From assembly GCF_000002235.5 (NCBI RefSeq), contig NW_022145611.1:19466114-19530113 (forward strand): a stretch of 64,000 bases of DNA, given 5' to 3'. The notes under the pieces were generated by a model. It did no database searches. It saw nothing but the letters and a program-made list of their open reading frames with translations, and was not told the origin of the DNA. Position numbers and translations under genes: made by a program. This DNA comes from Strongylocentrotus purpuratus (Eukaryota > Echinodermata > Echinoidea > Camarodonta > Strongylocentrotidae). Of this stretch, positions 27,625 to 39,600 are shown in pieces; position 1 is the stretch's first letter; the number at the start of each line of letters is the position of its first letter.

Positions 27625-30600
27625 CTCGGGGGAGAAGGGATGTGAGAGGAACTGACCATCGAATGTGTAAACATTTAGAAAGTTGTGAGCTGAGAGTGCA
27701 GTAATAAGAAAAGGTACATGAGCGATGAACACATTGCAGAGAGAAGGGAATAAAGAGGGTGAGAAAAGAGAGAAGGGGGCTGGTTGTTTTATTGTTTACA
27801 AATTCATTCATGGGGATTACTGCTGCCAGAAAGCTGGCGCGCAGCGGCCAGGGTGTAACTTTACACTGCGGTTTCTTTGATTATCTTTATCATCGACTAT
27901 TAGCACATTCCAAAATGTATGCAAATAACGGTTAACCGGAGCGAGATATGCTAAACGGTTTTGATGAATGCGGTCGGATAACCGTCGGTTAAACGGTTTG
28001 ACTCAGGCCTAATTGAGACTATATAATAAATTAAATCGACAAAGAAACCTCGGTAGAACTCTTATAACTATACAAAAGCTTGTTTATTTCTTCATTTGAC
28101 ATTTCGTTTTCGACCATTTTTTCGTGCGCGAGTCAATGCAAACTATGTATTACCAAACTTTCTACACGCAAGGAACGGGGAACACTCGCGGACCTCGTAA
28201 CAAATTCGTTGCAAAAAACATTTTCGAGGGTGATTTTGAAGCAGTGAAGAACATTGGCGCTGCAATGCGCAGAAATATACTTGAAAGAAACTTAAAAAAT
28301 AATACCTGAATTTTCAGAAAATCGTATTTGTATCAGTGTACCTAGATGTGACTTGTTTATAAATAAGATTTTATGAAGATTTGTCGGGAAAAAATGTCAA
28401 TTTTTTCCGTTTGGTGGTCATTTCTAGGCTAATATTTTAAAAGTTGCATCAGTAATGGGCCCGATATTTCTCTTATCGTACTCGCATGTTATTTCTACAT
28501 AGATTAAACATAGGATGGTTAAGGGTAAGACCAGATAACATTATAAAAAAGATATATTCTTCCACCCTCCCATATCCAAGTTTTGGGCTGATTATTGCCG
28601 ACCCACCGCAGCAAGGCCATTCAGATTTTCGTACGCGCGCAAAGCGCCCTCTAGTGCCCCATGAATGTGCCTAACTTAAGTAGGGAGGCCAATGCCCGGG
28701 CGTAAGGCTTCTACACCTACGGTTTGTGCGCTCGTCGCCCATTTCAAAAAATTAGCAAAGGGGAAAAAATGATGTAAAAATAAAAATTGAAGAAAATAAG
28801 AAAAGAAAATACAATTATACATTTCACAACATACCTATAATCACGGATCTGTAACAGTCTTTCACCATTTGTTGACAATCTTGCAGATTTTGACGTTTTT
28901 TAATCCAATAATTGTGGTTGCAGACGACCTTGACGCACTCGCACCACCGACTAAGAAAATCCTAGAGGGCGTAGAGGTTTGCTCACTAAAAACCTTCTCA
29001 TTGGCAGAAGGTAGACCCTAAAAATATGGGATCCGTTTTGAGTAAAGAACTTTTGATAGAGATCAACATTTCAGATGTTCACAATTGCCACTTCTAACAA
29101 CTAGAAAATATAAAGAAAAAAGATTATATCTTTTTAAATACAGATTTTTACAAACTGAACATTCGAAAGTAGATAGAGTACGATGTTTCTGTCAATCTTG
29201 CGTTGGTTTGAGCCCTATAGCTACATCCATCTCAAAATGAGAAGGAAAACAGTGAACAGTGACGTCATTGTTCGCGCCAAAAATAAAGGGTATCAGCTGG
29301 AAAGAGAAGCCTATAATCTACGAAAAACACAAAATATGTCAACTAGAATTCGACTGGTTGGTGTAAAACTAGTACTGGAGCACAGGCCAAAATCACAGAC
29401 ACTAGCAACTTGGACTTCATTTCGTGAGTAGAACGATTGTTTCAAAATAATGCGTCTATACATGGAATTTCGTTTTACGACACGTCACCGTTTTTCTTTT
29501 TGTAATTTTTTTTTTAAATACTATTTTATGTAACTATATGCCATTTATATTCTTTATTTTACACTCTTTCAATCGAAATATCTTGATTTAAAGCACGCCT
29601 TATTACAGTACCATCTACATGTGCATAGCCCGTTCCCATGTCAACCATTTAACAAAATGATTTAATTCATTTATTCATAGAATGCGATTCCAAATTCTTT
29701 GAATTAATACTTCGGCACTCAGTAATCCAAGAATGTAAACAATTTAGTCGATTATGTAACATGTTCTATTATGCAATCGTCAAGCATGTCAACAACTTGG
29801 CGGATTGGGGGTGGGGGGTTTTCCTTCATTTTTGGACTGTGAAACCTATCTGTATAGAGAATACAAAATACTGAACTTGCTATCTTGGAGTGAGTGTATG
29901 TGTGTCTGTATGAGTGTTTGATTCGTTATTGTATGATTGGATACAGAGCAAATACTAATTGTTGTGGGTGCACCGTCAAAACAAACTCTTCCGTTTGCTG
30001 TATAAACTGTGACTGTTTTCACGATGAATCATGTCATGTTATTCAAAATGTTTCTGATTGGATGTGCAAAGATTGTATAATATGCATATTTCCTTTTAGT
30101 CTGATTAGCGACGAAGATTTCAAATCTAATATGTTTACTGCCGATTCTACAATTTCGTTACAAAATTTCAATACCATCAGACTTGAGTTGTTAAAAGATA
30201 ATTTGAATGCACTTGATGACATTGACCCTGATTTACATTGCGATATTTTTAAGAACAGTGAATGCAATTATTACATACCTCAGGAATTTGTTTCTAAATA
30301 TGTCACAAGAGAAGAATATTTCTTTAGTACTATACATTTTAACGCAAGAAGTTTGTCCAAAAATTTCAATGATATTTCAGATTTTTTATCAGCAATTAAC
30401 TATCCTTTTTCCATTATTGCTTTCACGGAAACATGGCTTCAAGAACCTACACCACATTGTTTCGATTTCTCTGGATATAATTTTGTTTACTCCAACAGAA
30501 TACAAAAGAAGGGTGGGGGTGTTGCTATGTTAGTAAGAGATTGCTTCGAGTTCAAGACCAGAGATGACTTAAAAATGTGCAATGATAACATCGAATCCAT

Positions 30601-33600
30601 TTTTATTGAGATAAATATATCTGAAAGAAAAAATATTATAGTTGGAACCATATATCGTCCACCTGCTTCCAATATTCCCTGCTTCCTTGAAGAAATCGAG
30701 GCACTTCTCATTAAGATTAGTAAAGAAAATAAAAGCATATATTTAATGGGTGATTTTAATATAAACTTACATAATTCACAAAATATTCATGTTTCTGACT
30801 TCTTGAGTATTCTCCACTCTAATAGTTTATATCCTTTGATAGACAAACCCACCAGAATAACATCGAAATCAATGTCATTGATCGACAACATATTCACAAA
30901 CGTTATCGATGATATTCATTCTGGAGTTCTATATTGTGATATTACAGACCATTTTCCAATTTTTCAAATTAACTACAAATTAAAGGTTTCTATTCCTATC
31001 TTAAATGTTCGTACACGGCATTTTACGGAGGCAAACATTGCACAATTTTGCATTGGTCTACATTTATATGATTGGACGTGTGTTTATAGATCCACAAATG
31101 TCGAACAGGCATATAATATATTTATAGATATCTATTCTGAATTGTATGATAAACACTTTACCCTCAAGGAGAAAAGTAGGAAGAAAAAATCAATTCAAAA
31201 ACCGTGGATAAATAATTTTCTTTTCTCTTGTATCAATCGGAGAAATAAGTTATATAAGCAATTGAAGTTGAAATTTTCTTCAGATTTGAGTAGGAAGTAT
31301 AAATCTTATCGAAATAAAGTTACTTTTCTTCTAAGACAAGCACGAACAAAATACTATGGTGATATGCTTAAATACAACTCTAATAACCTGAAGAAAACCT
31401 GGGGCATTATCAATGGTATTTTAAATAGAAAAGCTAAAGTCCTGCCGAATCATTTCAAAGTCAACGGTGTGATAGTAGACAATGAGTGCGAAATATCCGA
31501 ACTGTTCAATAGAATGTTTAATGACGTTGGAACCAAAACAGCTGCCCAGATTCCTCGCTCTTATAAACACCATTTGGATTACATGAACGCATCAAATCCA
31601 AATTCGTTATTTTTGTGCCCTACATCTGAAAACGAAATTATAAATATTTTTAGGAATTTAAAGAATACAAATAGCACTGGAGTTGATGATGTTAGTCAAA
31701 ATATAGCAAAGAAATCTATTCACGCTATAGCCCGTCCGTTGATGCACATTATGAATTTATCAATTTCGACTGGAAAATTTCCAAACCGGCTTAAAACTGC
31801 AAAAATTGTTCCTGTACCAAAAACAGGGGATCCTTATGATATATGCAACCATCGTCCAATTTCTTTACTTCCTTGTTTTTCAAAGTTACTAGAAAAATTA
31901 GTTTACGTTCGTCTATATAAATTTCTTGAACATAACAATATTTTATACATGCATCAATATGGCTTTCGGCCAAACCATTCAACTGATCATGCTCTTATTG
32001 ATTTTAATGATACAGTATGTAACGCATTGCACTCAAATAAGTTTGTTATCGGTATATTTTTAGACCTGTCGAAAGCTTTCGATGTAATGGATCACGACAT
32101 ATTACTTTCTAAGTTATCTAGATATGGTATTCGTGGTATACCCTATTTATGGTTTAAAGATTATTTAACAAACAGAAATCAATGTACAATGTATAAAACT
32201 CATATTTCTAAAAAACTTTTGATCAAAACAGGTATTCCTCAAGGATCAATTCTAGGTCCTCTATTGTTCCTATTATATGTTAATGATTTATATTGTGTTT
32301 CAAAATTGTTTCACTTTATTCAATACGCAGATGATACTTGTTTGATTGCCTCAAATTATAATCAGAATGACTTAATATGTCAAACAAATACAGAACTTAT
32401 CAAGGTTGTTGAATGGTTAAGAACAAACAAGCTATGTCTCAATGTTAAAAAAACTAAATGTATATATTTTTGTTTGAACAATTCACGGAGTATCGCTTTA
32501 CCCAAAGTACAATTGGACGGAGAGTTGATTGATTTCGTCGACTGTCATAATTTCCTTGGTATACATGTTGATTGTTATCTAAAATGGGATTTTCATGTCA
32601 GACATGTCTGTAATAAAATAAGTAAAACCATTGGAATTTTATATAAATTGAAATATACAGTACCCCCACATATATTAATTCTATTATACAATACTCTTAT
32701 CTTGCCGTATCTCATGTATGGTAATATTGTATGGGGTTCAGCGTGTAAAACCAGATTAGTAAGTATTTTTAAGAAACAGAAACAAGCTATTCGAATTTGT
32801 ACTCTTTCGCATTATCTTGCCCATTCTAGTCCTATTTTTCATTCGTTAAATCTTTTAAACATTTTTGAAATATATAAATATCTTGTTGGTATTTTCATGT
32901 ATCGATATATCGATATATGATATGTTTCAGCTAAATTCAGACATAATCTGAGCTCCGGTCAGATCGTGTGCAAAGCGTAGTCTTATTTATAGACCCTAGT
33001 ACCTTATTCTAACAGCACTAGATACGAGTGTCGTGCAGTAATGTATGAGAAGTGTTAAAAAAGATATTTCAGTAAAAAAAAAAGTCTACGTGAGCAGTCT
33101 ATACTCCAATTGAGAATTGAAATGAAAGCCATGATTTGAAGGTGTGTGTTGTATGATACATGGTTAGTGAGTGTGTATGTTACGTATAGCGAAAGGGAGA
33201 GAGAGAGAGAGAGAGTGAGAGAAATATTAGTACACGTACGTTGCATGCATGGATGTGCGCTATGATTGTGTTCGCTGCAAGATGGATTTTAATTGGACCT
33301 CGTAACTTCTCGATCGTTGATAATAAGGAATACTCATGAGGAAATCGAATTATTGGAATACACATCTAAGGTAAATATCAATGAGTTATATATATTTCTT
33401 TCCTTTTTTGAACCATCGTCTTCGGCTCGTAGTAGTAGAAGATGTAATCGTTCGCACATTGATGGCTGGACTTCAGCCTGCATCGGGGCTTGCCTGTGTC
33501 GGTGGAGGGATCAACTAAGAAGAAGAAGGTGTGTACGTGTGCGACCGATTCAAGGCTAGCCGCTGTTGAGTGATTGCACTTTCGCGCGAAGTTTTAAACT

Positions 33601-36600
33601 TCATCATGAACTTTGTCCCTCGGGCCTGTCTACTTATGAACGTAACTTTGCGACATGAAATATAATTGTTTCAAGGCTCTTACGTATGGAAAGGCGTAGA
33701 AGGAAGCTGGATAAAAAGAGCTGGATATCTCCTATTTGATGGAACTTCTGGAGTCGGCAGATGGGTGGATTTTCTTAGTGAAAGTAAATGCTTTCTTTTA
33801 ATCTTAGTTTTAGTATAAACAAATTAGTAATTAAAAAGTTAGATTTGGGCATTGGCCTCCCTAACTTAAGGGGAAATCACTAATATTTTGAATTCTTACC
33901 TCTTTTATTTGGTAATCTACCCATCAAAAGAAAAAAAATTTATTCCTCTAATAGGATTTTATAGTCACTTAAAATATAGAATAATGATAAGCAAAATACT
34001 TCCGAAAGAAGACGGAGCATTTTTCTGCCCAGAATTCGGTCACGCGATTTGTGTGTGGTATCTCCGTTGCCAAAGAGCGAAGCGTATTTGCGCACTATTT
34101 TCACACAATTGCGCGATAAAGCACTGAATGTCAATGCGTTGACCGAATACTGGCCGAGCGATACCGCATGGCAAGGGTATCGTATAAATACCTCTCGCAC
34201 ATCGGCAAATGCGTCATTTGCAAATTCACTGCGATGGAGTGAACACGGAAGTGATTCTCTTCACACACATACTAAATTCATTGCGACAGCACACGCAGTT
34301 GTTTCGCAATAGACTTCTACATATGGCTATGCATGTTAGCACATGTGCTAAGAGAACGCAGAAGTGCAGAAAGCGAAAATGTGCAATAAAATACCCCAGT
34401 TCACTGTCTACTTTTACAAGTTGTCCCTCTTCCCGACTCGAGACTTTTATCGTTCATAATCAGTAGGGGCACTGGTCCGAGAATAAGGATCGTCTTCATA
34501 AACACAGACCGATGCGTCCTCAAAAATAAGGACCGTCTGCATTTTCGCAAACGTTTCATATTTTTGATCGGTGCATTGGCGATGCAAAAAACGTATTCTG
34601 CAATGATTTTCTTGATGCATTTTACATTGACTTTGTACAGAGACCTTCGCATTATGAGCAATAATCCTTAATCAATAAAACCCATAAAAGTAGATGGTGA
34701 ACTAGGGTTATTTTCCCCTGAGGAATCCATTTTTGGCATCGCCAGCAGACCGTTCTGTAACATGAAACCCCCAGAGCGCCGATGAAAAAAAAAACGTCCT
34801 CGAAAATGCAGACAACCCTTATTTTTCAGGACACATTTTGTCTGCGTTTATATCCTTGTTTATGAGGACGATCCTCATTCTAGGACCAGCGCCCCTACTG
34901 ATAATGTGAAATTCTGTGTGATGTTTAAGTAATGCATGCATCATGGATCCTTTACGCCGCGTTATAAATCCTTTTTTTTTTTTGCATCGCCAACGTGCGG
35001 GTCGAAAATGTGGACGATCCTTATTTTTTAGGACGCCATTTGTCCACAGTTACGAAGATATCCTTCTTTATCTTGGATTATGCATATGCATGCCTACATT
35101 ATAATCCAAGCTAAGATGGCGGCCCACATGTTTTGCCTCTTAGACCAATATTATTAATTTCAAAGTCATGAAAAGGCAAGCATGGTCTACAACAACTCCA
35201 AATGAAAAAATAATCCCAGCTATGCATTTTTTAAAAGCATTTGATAGCCAAAAACTTGAAAATTTTCGGCATTTACAAAATTGTGAGTTACCAAAATATA
35301 AAGGATAGTCAACACTTAAAATGCAGATATTCCAAAGAAAATATTTGTGACGTTACGTCTTGTTTTTACAAGCGTAAATGTAGGTTATTGACAATAGGAT
35401 TTGGATCTACTGTATATGATATATATTTTCATAAACCTCAATGTTGCTTGTCTTGATGATGTGATTGTTACTTTTTTTCTTCTCTCTTCATTTTAGGATT
35501 AAAAGCAGAGCTGGTGGAGAGATTATTCTCATACTATCAACAACAACGGAGCATAGGTAGGTATCACAAGGCAGAAATGTTTGTTATTTTTAGAAAATTG
35601 CTGGTTTTGAATGTAATTATCACAATGAGTTTACAAATTCTGAGTTTATCCTGACATCCTGTCAATCATTTTCCAATTAATGTTTGAGATATATCTTTGT
35701 TCTTCTAACCATTAAAATACAAATGATTGAAGTAATTTAAAGTAAATGAACATAGATTGAGGAAATGCGATGAGATAAGTCCCAGGTTATTCTGAATGTC
35801 ACATAGTTTAGGAATTTGGATTTTCAGTTGTTTATTGAAGACCTATGAAGGGGTGCTAGTAGATAATAAAGAATGTGTATGGAATGCGCTTGGTTTTTAT
35901 CTCATATAATGCATGTATCATTCACATATAGACTGAATATTCGATTTCTTGGAATGATCTTCATCATTATTTCCCATATATATTTACAGAGGAGCAGCAG
36001 CAACATGGCAGCCAGCGTGGAGCCCAACATGAGGAATTTGCCCAAGTATTCCAACCAGATAGGATGGGAGAACCACCTACTTTGCATTCTCCTCCAATAC
36101 AACCTCCAAGGATGGACTTTGGGCAGGCCAATGAACCCCCATCCTTCCCCCAACAGCCACCACCTTCTCAGCAGACCATGCAGATGCCTCCTGTAGCCCA
36201 CATGCAAGCACCTCAGATGCATTCACCCCAAATGCAGCCTCCTCAAATGCAGCAGCCTTCAATGCATTCCCCTCAAATGCAGCACTCCCCAATGCAACGC
36301 CCTCCAATGCATTCTCCTCAAATGCAACACCCTTCCATGCAGCCACCTCCAATGCATCCTTCCCAAATGCAACGCCCTCCAATGCATTCTCCCCAAATGC
36401 AGCTCCCTCCCATGCAACCCCCACCGATGCAGTCTCGTCAGATGGAACCCCCTCAAATGCAGCCTCCTCAAATGCAGTCTCTTCAAATGGAACCCCCACA
36501 ATTGCAGTCCCTTCCAATGGATCCCCCTCAAATGCAGGCCCGTCAAATGCAGCCCCCTCAAATGCAGGTTACTCCGATGGAACTCTCCCAAAGGCAGCCC

Positions 36601-39600
36601 CCTCAATTGAAACCTCCTCAAATGCAGCCTCATCAAATGGAACCCCTTCATTTGCAGTCTCAACGAATGGAACCTTCTCAAATGCAGTCTCGTCAAATGG
36701 AGCCCCCACAAATGGAACCCCCTCGAATGCAGTCTCATCCAGTAGAACCTTCTCAACTACAGTCGCGTCAAATGGAACCCTCTCCAATGCAGTCCTCCCA
36801 AATGGAGCCCCCTCCCATGCTAATGTCTCAATTGCAGGCACGTCTAATGCAACCTGAAATTCAGCAACCTCCAACACGACCCCCTCCCATCCAGTCTTCT
36901 CAAATGCAACCACCCCAAATGCAGCCCTCTTCGATGCAATTACCTTCTTTCCAACAACCTCCAGCTCCTTTCCAGACATCAGAATCTCCACCTGTCGTGC
37001 AAAATCAACCATCATTTCCCACTCCCCCGCCACAGCCTCCCAAACCCCCTCACATGCTCCTACAAGCTAGCCAGACACCCATGCAGCAGCCTCCGCCAAT
37101 GCCCATCCCTTCTCCTCCAACACCCCCAGCCCAGCTACCATCCCCCTTAGATACACCAAATCTACCCATGCAGCTTCCCAACTTGGGAGCAGGGCAACCC
37201 CCTCCTATTCCTCCCCCACCGCCCCCACCAATGTCACTAGCCCAGATGTCAGCAGCTCCACCCCCCGTGGTGCCAGCTGAAACCATATCACCGCCTCCCC
37301 AGCACATGAGTGGAGCAGAGATGATGGAGATACGACAGGTACAGGAACGGGAAAAGCATGAGAGAGAGGCGGCAGAGGTTGCCGAAGTGGCTCGTATCGC
37401 AGAAGAGCAGCAGGAGCTGATTGAAAGAGAAAAGCAGAGGATCCTCCAGCAGCAACAGGAACGCATTAGACAGAGACAGGAGCAGCAGAGACACGAGGAT
37501 GAACAGAAGATGCAGAAAGCCATGCAGCAGCAAAAGATGCTGGAAGAACAGCGCCAGGCACGAGAGCTGGATGAGGAGACTAGACAGAAGGTCGTCCAAC
37601 AACAGGTACACTAGAGATATGCCCTTTGATTATAGATTTGTTTTTCTGATGATATCATGACTAAAGATAACATTGAAAATGCAAACTTAGGAAGTCAGGA
37701 TTTAGTTGCAGTTGGTTCCTTGTGGGTTTGGTTTGAAACTTGTGTGCAGAATTAATACAGGGGGAACACGAGAAAATCAGCACACAAACATCGTCACAGC
37801 ACTGTGCCGTCAAGTATCATTTTTTTGCAACCCCCACCTACCCAGCCACACACACACACTATCCAATTAACATGGAGAATCTTCTGCAATATAGTTGTAT
37901 TCTTTCGCAGATTTTGAGGGGGAAAAAAGGGTAAAATAAAAGAGAAGAGAAGGAAATAGATTGAAGAATCAGGAGGGATGTCCTTCAAAGGAAAACAATT
38001 TTATCCGGCCAATGTGATGTATTTAACCTGTATGTTCAGGGATGTTAATCATTTTAATGAATCCTTCATATCATGTTTGAAAAAATCTTAATTTAAGTTG
38101 ATTTCTATATTTCTAGATTCTTATAGAGCATCAGCGTGTTGTAGAGGAAACTATGAAGGAAGCAGATCTTCTTCGCGATCAACAGAGGGCTTTAGCTGTA
38201 CAGAGAGAAGAAGAAGTCAAGATCAGAAAGCAACAAGAAATGCTGGAGATTGAGGCTTCACAGCAGAGGGAACATCAGCAACAAGGTATGCAAGCAAGAT
38301 GGTGGAAGGTTGGAATTCATTGTATAGGGGAAAGGACAGCAGGACAGATAATTTGTAGTTTGTCAAAGTGCAGTAGGGTTGACCGATGAGCATACCCCTA
38401 TGTTGAGTAAAACTGGTAAAGAATATATTTATATTTTTAGTGATGGGTAAGTTGACCACAAATTACTTTCTAATTCCCCTCATAAAATTTTCAGCATGGA
38501 CAATAATTTGTTTATCATCAGTGTTCATTCTATGTTTGCAGATGACAGGGGCCTGATTCTGATATTTGTAAAATATTTACTAGACGTATCTTTCACATTT
38601 GTAATACTTTTAATGATTAGAGTGTACTGATTTTTATTCTTTTTTTAACATCCCAGTCAATATGGGTGGTCTGTTACCAATCCCAACCACCGGAGCTCCA
38701 ACCCAGTCTCGTATGCGGCCAGAGATGGAACGCCCACCACGCCCCTCATCACGCTTGGAGCCACCACCCATGGGCCAGAACATCCGAGGACCAAGACCTG
38801 GTTTCCAACCAGGGGCTATGGAGCACAGGGGGGGACCACACGACAGGCATCGCATGCCTCAGCGTGATGGCAGGGGTCCAGGACCAGATGGCAGGGGGCC
38901 AGGACCAGATGGCAGGGGTCCAGGACCAGAATCCAGGCACATGATGGGGAGAGACCGATTTGAGAGGATGCCCCCTCATCTGATGATGGACAAGGGGCAT
39001 CCACCCCCTCTGTTAGATGATGGTGGGCCACCAAAGATGGATGGTATGTACCAGTACCTGAAGTTGTTAGTTTCATGGGGTGTCAATGGTGGGGACAGAT
39101 ATAAATGAGAAATGTATACAATTCTCAGTTGTTGGTTTTCTTTTTTCTCTCTTTCTTTAAAAAGATGCTTGCACTTGTACACTAGTATAATGATCCAATG
39201 TACAATAGGACTTGAATTTCTATATTAAAACATTCAAAGCCATTATCACACTTTCCGCATATTGCATTAATCCTTACAGAACTAGTTGCTGAAACTCTGC
39301 CTTAATTCAAAGTAACCTCGATCTATTTTGGGGGGAACTTTCTAATGGTACAGGCTATGATAGTACTATATCAAAATTGTGTATACATGCACACATATCT
39401 CAGATATAAGTGATGTAATTTTACTATGGATTTGGAAACTATTTGGTTCAACTTATTTGATTATTTCCCAAAACATTGGATGCCCCTAAAGTTAAATAGA
39501 TCATTCATCAGTAAAATTCTTTTTTTTTCCTTCTCCTGTAGATGAGCTAGCTAAAGACATTAAAGTACCACAAGCCATGGAGAAGGTGTTTGCTTTCAAG

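Larger units (their letters stand above)
26190..28110 (+). mobile_element. interspersed repeat, copy 1, split by a later hAT-like insertion
   Basis: Sequence 26190-26640 continued by 28012-28110 matches 41345-41850 piece by piece: AGGAGCAAATATGAAGAAAT, ATTCGACAGCTGAAA, CACACACACTCTCGCCA, ACTACGATCGAGAACATCGT and GCTTGTTTATTTC occur in the same order in both. The join is exact when the element at 26641-28011 is removed. The family is unidentified and no coding sequence is visible. Confidence 0.75.

Noticed and set aside
29894-29932. LINE ORF start at 29894
   Set aside because: The frame opens there with GTG; the first ATG is at 29933.
36077-37611. Long minus-strand open frames (up to 165 codons) opposite SF3B2 exon 3
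   Set aside because: They are a by-product of the 15-bp repeat and strong codon bias of the sense exon; repetitive leucine/arginine or alanine/glutamate/glycine composition and no splice context.
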